Assembly (NCBI GenBank): GCA_903929065.1
Contig: CAIYTJ010000435.1
Location: forward strand, 1-5,287
Length of the DNA: 5,287 bases
Direction of reading: 5' to 3'
From: an uncultured Bacteroidales bacterium
Lineage (GTDB): Bacteria > Bacteroidota > Bacteroidia > Bacteroidales > Paludibacteraceae
The position numbers and the translations under genes were made by a program. Numbering within the stretch: position 1 is the first letter of the stretch; every line of letters begins with the position of its first letter. The notes beneath the pieces are model-generated. The model was given only the letters and a program-made list of their open reading frames with translations. It searched no databases and was not told the origin of the DNA. Of the stretch, positions 1 to 5,287 are shown one piece after another.

Positions 1-142
1 AAATCTGAATGATGACGATTTGGATTTACTTCCCTTGGATAAACTCGAAGAAATGCTGGAAATGGCTGTAAAAAACGAAAAATACGAATTGGCTGTCACG
101 CTGCGTGATGCCATTAAAAGAAATAAAAAAATTAATCATTAA
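1..142 (+). CDS. C-terminal end of a UVR-motif protein, probably bifunctional nuclease (BFN/DUF151) family (5' partial)
   Basis: Only the last 46 codons are present, read from base 2 to the TAA at 140-142. The visible part starts with an acidic linker (NLNDDDLDLL) and continues with an amphipathic helix pair, LEEMLEMAVKNEKYELAVTL followed by RDAIKR. This matches the UVR motif pattern seen at the C terminus of UvrB and near the middle of UvrC. In Bacteroidota the same motif also closes the roughly 200-residue BFN/DUF151 family proteins, which carry an N-terminal nuclease-type domain, and I recall those genes often preceding a nucleoside transporter. The transporter gene starts 10 nt downstream on the same strand, which favours BFN over UvrB and suggests one transcript. 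The catalytic domain lies outside the window, so the family call is inference. A UvrB C terminus or another UVR-containing protein remains possible. Confidence 0.6.
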   Translation, partial: NLNDDDLDLLPLDKLEEMLEMAVKNEKYELAVTLRDAIKRNKKINH

Positions 143-152
143 ATAAAAAATC

Positions 153-1406
153 ATGGGTTTAAAATTTCGTCTTACAATAATGAGTTTCCTACAGTTTTTT
201 GTTTGGGGAGCATGGCTTATTACTATCGGAACATATTGTTTTCATGCAAAAGGTTGGAGTGGAGCTCAATTTGGAGCCATTTTTTCAACATTAGCCATTT
301 CATCTATTTTTATGCCGCCTTTAGTTGGAATTATTGCTGATAAATGGTTGAATGCAGAAAAATTATACGGAATCTTGCATATTCTCTACGGTCTGGTCTT
401 GCTTTATGTTCCTTATGTAAACGATCCAAATACATTGTATTACGTTATTTTAAGTGCAATGATTTTTTACATGCCTACTATTTCATTATCTAATTCAATT
501 GCTTATACTATCCTGAAAAACAACAGTTTTGATGTGGTTAAATCGTTTCCACCTATTCGTGTTTGGGGAACAATTGGATTTATTGTAGCCATGTGGATTA
601 CTAATCTGACAGGAAGTAAAGCTAACTCAAATCAGTTTCTGATTGCTTCTGTTATGGCTATTGCTCTTGGAATCTATTCTTTCACTTTGCCAAAATGCCC
701 TCCACAAAAATCAATTTCGAAAGATGCTTCAATTATTGAAATGCTTGGATTAAAGGCATTTAAACTATTCGGAAATTATAAAATGGCCGTATTTTTTATA
801 TTTGCCATGTTTTTAGGCGGTGCGCTTCAACTTACCAATATGTATGGTGATTCATTTTTGGATGACTTTAGAAATGTGCCTCAGTATGCTGATTCGTTTG
901 TGGTAAAATACTCCACGATTATCATGTCTATTTCTCAGATTTCAGAAACTGTATTTATTCTGGCAATTCCGTTTTTCCTTAAACGCTTTGGAATTAAGAA
1001 AGTAATGCTTATTTCAATGATTGCCTGGGTGTTGCGTTTTGGACTATTCGCCTATGGAAATCCTTCAGATGGATTATGGATGATAATTCTTTCATGTATT
1101 GTTTACGGAATGGCTTTCGATTTCTTTAATATTTCAGGTTCTTTGTTTGTCGAAACTACAACTGATTCCGGAATACGTTCAAGTGCTCAGGGTATGTTTA
1201 TGATGATGACAAATGGAGTAGGAGCATATTTGGGAAGTAAAATAAGTGGAATTGTTATTGATAACTATTTCACAACAAATGGCCTTAAGGATTGGCATTC
1301 AATTTGGTTGTCATTCTCTGCTTACGCTCTGATAATAGCAATTTTATTTGCTATCTTCTTTAAACACAAACACGACCCAAGTAAACTAGCAACGATAAAT
1401 CATTAA
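153..1406 (+). CDS. nupG: NupG-family nucleoside:H+ symporter (MFS permease)
   Basis: This 417-residue inner-membrane protein of the major facilitator superfamily imports nucleosides with protons. Its length is almost the same as E. coli NupG (418 aa), and it resembles NupG from end to end. Shared blocks include the N terminus (LKFRLTIMSFLQFFVWGAWL, 3-22), FMPPLVGIIADKW (53-65), FPPIRVWGTIGFIVAMW (132-148), MAVFFIFAMFLGGALQLTNM (211-230), IIMSISQISETVFILAIPFF (256-275), and FDFFNISGSLFVE followed by IRSSAQGMFMMMTNG (322-355). About twelve hydrophobic segments are visible, with a charged central loop around residues 181-210 as in MFS proteins. The ATG at 153 fits the family N terminus and lies 10 nt after the preceding stop codon, so the two genes are probably cotranscribed. 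No Shine-Dalgarno sequence is seen, as is usual in Bacteroidota. The unit ends at the hairpin at 1420-1458. Exact substrate range (purine versus pyrimidine nucleosides, or xanthosine as in XapB) cannot be read from the sequence. Confidence 0.93.
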   Translation: MGLKFRLTIMSFLQFFVWGAWLITIGTYCFHAKGWSGAQFGAIFSTLAISSIFMPPLVGIIADKWLNAEKLYGILHILYGLVLLYVPYVNDPNTLYYVILSAMIFYMPTISLSNSIAYTILKNNSFDVVKSFPPIRVWGTIGFIVAMWITNLTGSKANSNQFLIASVMAIALGIYSFTLPKCPPQKSISKDASIIEMLGLKAFKLFGNYKMAVFFIFAMFLGGALQLTNMYGDSFLDDFRNVPQYADSFVVKYSTIIMSISQISETVFILAIPFFLKRFGIKKVMLISMIAWVLRFGLFAYGNPSDGLWMIILSCIVYGMAFDFFNISGSLFVETTTDSGIRSSAQGMFMMMTNGVGAYLGSKISGIVIDNYFTTNGLKDWHSIWLSFSAYALIIAILFAIFFKHKHDPSKLATINH

Positions 1407-1419
1407 TTGTGAAAAGATT

Positions 1420-1458
1420 AAAAATGCTGTCTGAAACAAATTCAGACAGCATTTTTTT
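1420..1458. terminator. bidirectional intrinsic terminator between convergent nupG and tsaB
   Basis: The arms 1420-1435 and 1441-1456 are perfect 16-base reverse complements around a 5-base loop (acaaa). The central part is the GC-containing ATGCTGTCTGAA stem. It is flanked by an A run on the left and a T run on the right (1452-1458), so it reads as a hairpin plus U tract on both strands. It lies 13 nt after the nupG stop on the + strand and 19 nt after the tsaB stop on the minus strand. That is the placement expected for a shared terminator of convergent units. Confidence 0.9.
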
Positions 1459-1477
1459 ATGTAATCAAATTAAATTG

Positions 1478-2161
1478 TTAGTTGATTTTGGGTGTAGTTG
1501 TCTGGAATTCTTTCAGGTAAAAAGGTTCGAAATAAGCAGTATCAACGAATCTTTTTTCGTTGTATGATTTCACTGCAAATTCAATCATATTTTCCGCTAG
1601 TGGAATCAGATTATCAATAAACCTGGCATTTGGATGAGTAAGGGTTGATTTGCATTTTTCAGCACCATTTCCAAAAAAATAAATTGTTTGATTTGCAAGC
1701 AGTTCGGCATACGAATCTGAAGTAATAATATCGGCTGATATTTCTCTTTTTAAAGCTCCGGTTGCGTCATAGAATGCTGAATAAACTTCCATTCTGCGGG
1801 CATCAATCATAGGGCAAAATAATGCATTTTCTTTATTTTCAATTTCATTTAAAGCCTGTACAGTCAATATTTTAAGAGTACTCACAGAAATAAGTGGAAT
1901 ATCCAGTCCATAACACAATCCTTTAGCTGTAGAAACTCCAATTCGCAATCCGGTATACGAACCCGGACCACTGCTTACAGCAACTGCATCGAGTGTTTTT
2001 TCGTTTTCTTTCAATACCTCAAATGCTTCTGCAATAAAAACGCTAAGCAAAGCCGCATGATTCATGCCATCTGCATTTGATTTGGAAAACAAACATTGTG
2101 AATTTTGACTCAAAGCAACTGAACAAACATTGGTGGAGGTTTCTATATGAAGAATTATCAT
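1478..2161 (-). CDS. tsaB: tRNA threonylcarbamoyladenosine biosynthesis protein TsaB
   Basis: TsaB is the cytoplasmic partner of TsaD (with TsaE) in making N6-threonylcarbamoyladenosine at position 37 of ANN-decoding tRNAs. It has an ASKHA-type fold and supports TsaD rather than catalysing itself. Visible family features are the N-terminal strand IILHIETSTNVCSVAL (2-17), the NHA segment (34-36), SSGPGSYTGLRIGVSTAKGL (63-82), the MIDARRMEVYSAFY stretch (118-131) and the C-terminal FEPFYLKEF (211-219). The 227 residues compare with 231 in E. coli TsaB. I chose the ATG at 2161 because the family begins directly with this MIILHIETST segment. An in-frame ATG 13 codons upstream (2200) adds an unrelated lysine-rich extension and overlaps the candidate -7 element at 2198-2205. 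The gene is separated from the kdu operon by a terminator and ends 19 nt from the shared convergent terminator, so it is probably monocistronic. A housekeeping gene with no functional link to its neighbours is the simplest reading. Confidence 0.93.
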   Translation of the reverse strand: MIILHIETSTNVCSVALSQNSQCLFSKSNADGMNHAALLSVFIAEAFEVLKENEKTLDAVAVSSGPGSYTGLRIGVSTAKGLCYGLDIPLISVSTLKILTVQALNEIENKENALFCPMIDARRMEVYSAFYDATGALKREISADIITSDSYAELLANQTIYFFGNGAEKCKSTLTHPNARFIDNLIPLAENMIEFAVKSYNEKRFVDTAYFEPFYLKEFQTTTPKIN

Positions 2162-2197
2162 GTTTTGTATTTCAATTTTTAATTGTAGTTTATAATG

Positions 2198-2205
2198 CAA
2201 AATTA
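2198..2205 (-). promoter_or_regulatory. candidate tsaB -7 element (TAATTTTG)
   Basis: Read on the minus strand, this octamer matches the Bacteroidota -7 consensus TAnnTTTG exactly. It lies about 37 nt upstream of the chosen tsaB ATG and downstream of the terminator of the preceding operon, which is where a promoter would be needed. No convincing -33 TTG is seen at the usual spacing, and such octamers occur by chance in AT-rich DNA, so support is moderate to weak. Confidence 0.4.
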
Positions 2206-2222
2206 ATCAATTTTCACGGATG

Positions 2223-2262
2223 AAAAAAATCCCTGATTTCGAATTCAAAACCAGAGATTTTT
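2223..2262 (-). terminator. intrinsic terminator of the kduI-kduD-DUF4861 operon
   Basis: On the minus strand the arms 2262-2248 and 2239-2225 pair over 15 positions, two of them G-U wobbles, around an 8-base loop. The stem is followed by a run of seven T (complement of the A run at 2223-2229). It starts 17 nt after the stop codon of the DUF4861 gene. The two wobble pairs would be mismatches-in-effect (A-C) in a + strand transcript, so it works best in the minus direction. Confidence 0.82.
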
Positions 2263-2279
2263 ATGTTTATAACTTCAAT

Positions 2280-3407
2280 TTATTTGATAGTTACTTTCAA
2301 CGGATTTTTTTTGTATTCAGCGAACTGATTTACGGCTTTAAACCAATCTTCATCAGTTGGATAGTGCCATTTGCTCCATCCGGCACCAAAGTAGTAAGTG
2401 AATGACTTATCAACAATATAATCAGCAATCACCAATCCATGTTGTTCTTTATTGATGACCTTACTTACATTGGCGGGAACAAAAACACCGATATAGTCAC
2501 GCCCTGACGGCAACCCGGCATCCGAAACGGCATTTTCAACATACGAAGCAGTGCCATTCGCAGCATTCAGTTTCAGAATTCCTTTGCCATCATGCAGTGT
2601 CATTCCGGCTGCTAATTCCAGTTTCTGATTCTTCCCAACATATTGAACATCGGCTTTATTCAGCAATGAACCGGCATCAGAAGTAATTGTAATTGTCTGT
2701 TTATAAAAGTCTTTACCAACTTTCACCGAATCATAAGTCAACATAAAAACAGCACGTAAAGGACCACTAACAATTAATTTGTAAGAATCGAAATGATTAC
2801 CTACCCACAATTTGTCTGAAAAATAGGGAGCAATTCCACCGCAACCCAATGTATGAGCCACTTTGTAAAAGTCCAAACCCTGTCCGTGGTCGATATGATA
2901 CGAAATTTTGTTGAATTCTTCGTCTTTGTAACGCTGATCGACAACAAGTTTATCCGTGCATTTTGCCCAGTAATCAACACCGTTGCTTGGATTTTCGTTG
3001 GCCAAAGCCGGTCCATACATTCGGTAAGCTGCCATGTCGTTTTCCCATGCAAAATCGTCTTTCCGTTCCGGAACGAAACGTGCATAGGTTTTAGCTGTCA
3101 CTTCTGCCGGTTTTCCTTCAACCAAAAAATAGCTCGAACTACTTTTGGCCTTAACATCTGCCTGAAAAATAAGGCTAATCGGTTTCTTGTTTTCACCAGA
3201 GATAATCTGATAGGCAAGTTCAACACCTTTATTGTTTTTCAGAATGTACGATTTTGCCTGAAAATCAGCATTTAATCCGGATAATTTCACTTCTACCATT
3301 TCACCTTTACGGTCTGTTCCAAGTGAATTACTAACCACAATGTTTTGTTTAGCAAAAACTACAGAAACGAGTAGGAGTAAAGCGACCAGAAATTTATATT
3401 TTCTCAT
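2280..3407 (-). CDS. exported DUF4861-family protein, third gene of the kdu operon (function unknown)
   Basis: The 375-residue product starts with a clear Sec signal peptide: MRKYK, a hydrophobic core FLVALLLLVSVVFA (6-19), and likely cleavage after A19. There is no lipobox cysteine, so it is probably a soluble periplasmic protein. I recognise it as DUF4861 (PF16153), a family I recall next to kdu genes and in pectin-type polysaccharide loci of Bacteroidota. Blocks that look family-conserved are FVPERKDDFAWENDMAAYRM with YGPAL (111-135), YHIDHGQGLDFYKV (170-183), LGCGG (187-191), RDYIGVFVP (303-311) and FGAGWSKWHYPTDEDWF (340-356). The many His, Asp, Glu and Trp residues in these blocks suggest carbohydrate binding or catalysis, but no activity can be assigned. 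I chose the ATG at 3407; the in-frame TTG two codons earlier is an unlikely start. The gene lies 39 nt after kduD with no intervening terminator. A role in trimming or epimerising unsaturated uronic oligosaccharides before import is inference only. Confidence 0.82.
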   Translation of the reverse strand: MRKYKFLVALLLLVSVVFAKQNIVVSNSLGTDRKGEMVEVKLSGLNADFQAKSYILKNNKGVELAYQIISGENKKPISLIFQADVKAKSSSSYFLVEGKPAEVTAKTYARFVPERKDDFAWENDMAAYRMYGPALANENPSNGVDYWAKCTDKLVVDQRYKDEEFNKISYHIDHGQGLDFYKVAHTLGCGGIAPYFSDKLWVGNHFDSYKLIVSGPLRAVFMLTYDSVKVGKDFYKQTITITSDAGSLLNKADVQYVGKNQKLELAAGMTLHDGKGILKLNAANGTASYVENAVSDAGLPSGRDYIGVFVPANVSKVINKEQHGLVIADYIVDKSFTYYFGAGWSKWHYPTDEDWFKAVNQFAEYKKNPLKVTIK

Positions 3408-3446
3408 AATCAACCAATTGTAAATTGTAAATGATTAAATAGTAAA

Positions 3447-4226
3447 TTATTTGGGTTGTTTTCCAATATAAGCCAGAATTCCACCGTCAACATATAGAAT
3501 ATGTCCGTTTACGAAATTAGAAGCTTCAGAGGCAAGGAAAATGGCTGGTCCCTGCAAATCTTCAGGTGTTCCCCAGCGTGCTGCCGGTGTACGTCCGATA
3601 ATAAAAGTATTGAAAGGATGTCCATCTTCACGCAAAGGTGCTGTTTGTGGAGTTGCAATATAACCCGGTCCGAGTCCGTTACATTGAATATTGAATTCAC
3701 CGTATTCAGAAGCAATATTTTTGGTCAGCATTTTCAAACCGCCTTTTGCAGCTGCATAAGCCGAAACGGTTTCGCGTCCCAGTTCACTCATCATGGAACA
3801 AATATTGATAATTTTACCATGGCCTTTTTTAATCATACTTGGAATAACTGCTTTCGAACAAATAAATGGGCCGTTTAAATCAATATCAATTACCTGACGG
3901 AAATCAGCTGCCGACATTTCGTGCATAGGAATACGTTTGATAATTCCTGCATTATTTACCAGAATGTCAATAACACCAACTTCTTTTTCAATTTTTGCAA
4001 CAGTTGCATTAACGCCTTCTTCGTCAGTTACATCGCACACATAGCCGTGAGCGGTAATTCCATCCGCTTTGTAAGCTTCCAGTGCACCATCCACTTTTTC
4101 CTGCGAAAGGTCATTAAACACAATAGTTGCACCGGCTGAAGCAAATGCTTTTGCCAATCCGTAACCAATTCCATACGATGCACCTGTAACAAATGCAATT
4201 TTTCCTGTTAAATCAAATGGGTTCAT
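3447..4226 (-). CDS. kduD: 2-dehydro-3-deoxy-D-gluconate 5-dehydrogenase (KduD, SDR family)
   Basis: KduD is a cytoplasmic short-chain dehydrogenase that reduces 3-deoxy-D-glycero-2,5-hexodiulosonate, the KduI product, to 2-keto-3-deoxy-D-gluconate. All classical SDR marks are present: the cofactor loop TGASYGIG (14-21), NNAG (91-94), the catalytic tetrad N118, S144, Y157 and K161, and PGYI (187-190) followed by the substrate loop. D39 at the end of the second strand suggests NAD(H) preference. The 259 residues match the usual family length of about 250-260. The ATG at 4226 puts the Rossmann fold at the expected distance from the start and leaves a 19-nt gap to kduI. The alternative in-frame ATG at 4259 would overlap kduI by 14 nt and add a non-homologous tail. 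SDR subfamilies are hard to separate, and the protein could be named gluconate 5-dehydrogenase, but the position directly after kduI strongly supports KduD. Confidence 0.9.
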   Translation of the reverse strand: MNPFDLTGKIAFVTGASYGIGYGLAKAFASAGATIVFNDLSQEKVDGALEAYKADGITAHGYVCDVTDEEGVNATVAKIEKEVGVIDILVNNAGIIKRIPMHEMSAADFRQVIDIDLNGPFICSKAVIPSMIKKGHGKIINICSMMSELGRETVSAYAAAKGGLKMLTKNIASEYGEFNIQCNGLGPGYIATPQTAPLREDGHPFNTFIIGRTPAARWGTPEDLQGPAIFLASEASNFVNGHILYVDGGILAYIGKQPK

Positions 4227-4245
4227 ATTTTTATAATTTTGAATA

Positions 4246-5088
4246 TTAGCGTAATTCAATATGTTTGTAAAAATCCTGGTCTCCGTAATCGAGGTTTTCT
4301 CCGGCCATTCCCCAGATAAAGGTATAATTGCTTGTAGCAGCAGCTGAATGTATTGACCATTCTGGTGATATAACCGCTTCGTCGCCTTTCATCCAAATAT
4401 GACGGGTTTCGGTTGGCTCGCCCATAAAATGACAAACAGCATTTCCTTCAGGAACTTCGAAATAGAAATAAGCTTCCATTCGGCGGCTGTGCGTGTGAGC
4501 CGGCATGGTGTTCCACACACTTCCCGGTGCCAGTTCGGTCATTCCCATTTGTAATTCGCATGTTTCCAATACCTGATTAACAAGCATTTTGTTGATATTC
4601 CGGTGATTAGAACCTTCCAACGAACCCATTTCAGCAACAACTGCATCGGCTTTGGTTACTTTCTTATCGGGAAAAGTTTTGTGAGCAGGAGCAGAGTTGA
4701 AATAAAATTTTGCCGGATTTGCTGAATCTAAACTTTCGAAAGTTACTTTTCGGTCGCCTGCACCAAGATACAAAGCTTCTTTATAACCTAATTCAAAAAC
4801 AACTCCGTCAACAGTAATTTTTCCGGCTCCACCTACGTTGAATGTTCCAAATTCACGGCGGGAAAGAAAGTATTTCGATTTTAACGGATCAATTGATTCC
4901 AGTTCAAGTGACTCATTTACAGGCATTGCACCACCTACAACCAACCGGTCATAAAGTGTATATACCATGTTAACTTCATTTACTGAAAAGATTTTTTCAA
5001 TTAAGTGTTCTTTGCGTAAACGTGCTGTGTCATAATTCTTAGCATCTTCAGGATGTGATGCATACCTGATCTCATAGTTTGTTTTCAT
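4246..5088 (-). CDS. kduI: 5-dehydro-4-deoxy-D-glucuronate isomerase (KduI)
   Basis: KduI (4-deoxy-L-threo-5-hexosulose-uronate ketol-isomerase, EC 5.3.1.17) converts the 4-deoxy-5-keto-uronate formed from unsaturated uronides into 3-deoxy-D-glycero-2,5-hexodiulosonate in the cytoplasm. The 280-residue protein aligns along its length with E. coli KduI (278 aa). Shared blocks include LIEKIFSVNEVNMVY (29-43), YFLSRREFG (73-81), NVGGAGKITVDG (84-95), LETCELQMGMTELAPGSVWN (174-193) and AVISPEWSIHS (238-248). The cupin zinc ligands are all visible: H198, H200, E205 and H247, each two residues later than in E. coli. It is the first gene of the minus-strand operon, and kduD follows after 19 nt. The start at 5088 gives the family-typical N terminus. 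The upstream region holds a -7-like element and an overlapping palindrome, so the operon is probably controlled at this promoter. Confidence 0.96.
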   Translation of the reverse strand: MKTNYEIRYASHPEDAKNYDTARLRKEHLIEKIFSVNEVNMVYTLYDRLVVGGAMPVNESLELESIDPLKSKYFLSRREFGTFNVGGAGKITVDGVVFELGYKEALYLGAGDRKVTFESLDSANPAKFYFNSAPAHKTFPDKKVTKADAVVAEMGSLEGSNHRNINKMLVNQVLETCELQMGMTELAPGSVWNTMPAHTHSRRMEAYFYFEVPEGNAVCHFMGEPTETRHIWMKGDEAVISPEWSIHSAAATSNYTFIWGMAGENLDYGDQDFYKHIELR

Positions 5089-5125
5089 TCTTGTTCTATA
5101 TTTAATTATTATATTGCACTTTAGA

Positions 5126-5137
5126 TTGGTCGACCAA
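5126..5137. promoter_or_regulatory. palindromic operator candidate, FadR/GntR type (TTGGTCGACCAA)
   Basis: This is a perfect 12-bp inverted repeat without spacer. Its core TGGT-CG-ACCA fits the TGGTnnACCA pattern of operators bound by FadR-subfamily GntR repressors, such as E. coli LldR, PdhR, ExuR and UxuR; the last two control hexuronate use. It overlaps the end of the candidate kduI -7 element and the predicted start of transcription, a position suited to repression that is relieved by a sugar-acid metabolite. The palindrome is seen directly; the regulator class is inference. Confidence 0.55.
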
Positions 5138-5142
5138 AATTA
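5135..5142 (-). promoter_or_regulatory. candidate kduI operon -7 element (TAATTTTG)
   Basis: On the minus strand this octamer is an exact match to the Bacteroidota -7 consensus TAnnTTTG and lies 46 nt upstream of the kduI ATG. Transcription would start roughly 5-7 nt further downstream, giving a leader of about 40 nt. I do not see a clear TTG at the -33 position. Its last three bases are shared with the palindrome at 5126-5137. Confidence 0.5.
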
Positions 5143-5287
5143 CTGAAATTTTGAAAAATACACTAAATAAAAAACATATTATAAAACATGTTCTCAATTA
5201 TTAACTTTAAACTCTTGCATTAGAATAATTATACAAAATTTATAAGGGAACTTTATTTTGCAAATTTAGCAAAGAGAATTAAGGATG

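Larger units (their letters stand above)
5089..5287. other. AT-rich regulatory region upstream of kduI, possibly divergent
   Basis: The 199 bases upstream of kduI hold no coding sequence that I can support. They contain the palindrome and -7 element listed separately. On the + strand there is a near-consensus -7 sequence (ttattttg, 5253-5260, one mismatch to TAnnTTTG), and an ATG closes the window at 5285-5287. This may be a divergent promoter and start codon for a neighbouring gene, for example a regulator, but only the ATG is inside the window, so no gene is called. Confidence 0.35.

Noticed and set aside
131..1406. Both + strand genes end in the same Ile-Asn-His-stop sequence (near 131-142 and 1395-1406)
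   Set aside because: The similarity covers only about ten bases and does not extend into flanking DNA, so it is not evidence of duplication.
2220..2405. Small + strand ORF of 61 codons across the tail of the DUF4861 gene and its terminator
   Set aside because: It runs antisense to the conserved C terminus of the DUF4861 protein and through the terminator hairpin. Its translation has no recognisable motif.
2801..3275. ORFs in other frames inside the DUF4861 gene (2801-3085 minus, 2853-3275 plus)
   Set aside because: They lie wholly inside a gene with strong family blocks. Their products are Cys/Phe-rich or otherwise unstructured shadows of the real frame.
3408..3413. TTG at 3413 as the start of the DUF4861 gene
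   Set aside because: An ATG follows two codons later and opens directly onto a standard signal-peptide n-region (MRKYK), so the rarer TTG start is not needed.
3501..4139. ORFs antisense or out of frame within kduD (3501-3878 plus, 3509-3715 minus, 3921-4139 plus)
   Set aside because: kduD carries the full SDR motif set across the same bases, and these alternative translations show no protein-like features.
4227..4259. Upstream ATG at 4259 as the kduD start
   Set aside because: It would overlap kduI by 14 nt and add eleven residues (MNYANIQNYKN) with no family counterpart. The ATG at 4226 fits SDR length and spacing.
5187..5194. 8-bp palindrome AACATGTT upstream of kduI
   Set aside because: It is short and AT-rich, cannot be extended, and has no second copy or clear promoter relation, so chance is the best explanation.
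5257..5273. TTTGC-7nt-GCAAA inverted repeat near the right edge
   Set aside because: A 5-bp arm repeat in AT-rich DNA is expected by chance, and no matching site is seen elsewhere in the window.

Overview
The window looks like a chromosomal piece from a member of the Bacteroidota, probably Bacteroidales or a close relative. The evidence is AT-rich intergenic DNA, start codons without Shine-Dalgarno sequences, candidate -7 elements of the TAnnTTTG type, and proteins that read like Bacteroidales orthologues. The rank below phylum is a guess from remembered protein similarity, not a computed result.

Layout. Left side, + strand (1-1406): the last 46 codons of a protein with a UVR-type helical motif, most likely a bifunctional nuclease (BFN/DUF151) family protein. 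It is followed after 10 nt by a complete NupG-family nucleoside/H+ symporter. A perfect 16-bp hairpin flanked by A and T runs (1420-1458) separates this unit from the converging minus-strand genes and can terminate both directions. Next on the minus strand is tsaB (1478-2161), a tRNA t6A modification subunit with its own plausible promoter. A second hairpin terminator (2223-2262) isolates tsaB from the catabolic operon upstream of it.

Right side, minus strand (5088 down to 2280): a three-gene operon kduI - kduD - DUF4861. KduI isomerises 5-dehydro-4-deoxy-D-glucuronate, released from unsaturated uronides made by polysaccharide lyases. KduD reduces the product to 2-keto-3-deoxy-D-gluconate (KDG). 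The third gene encodes an exported protein of unknown function (DUF4861 family) that probably works in the periplasm on the oligosaccharides feeding this pathway. The source polymer (pectin, glycosaminoglycan, ulvan or similar) cannot be told from the window, because no lyase, hydrolase, SusC/D pair or KDG kinase/aldolase is present.

The most interesting non-coding signal is a perfect 12-bp palindrome (5126-5137) in the kduI upstream region. Its core matches the TGGTnnACCA operator type of FadR-subfamily GntR regulators, and it overlaps the candidate kduI -7 element and transcription start. This suggests repression by a FadR/GntR-type regulator. An ATG at the very right edge may open a divergent gene, but nothing of its protein is visible. 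Several gene starts were moved inward from the longest ORF: tsaB, kduD and the DUF4861 gene. I see no mobile elements, tRNA/rRNA genes or CRISPR arrays, and nothing that demands a wholly new system.
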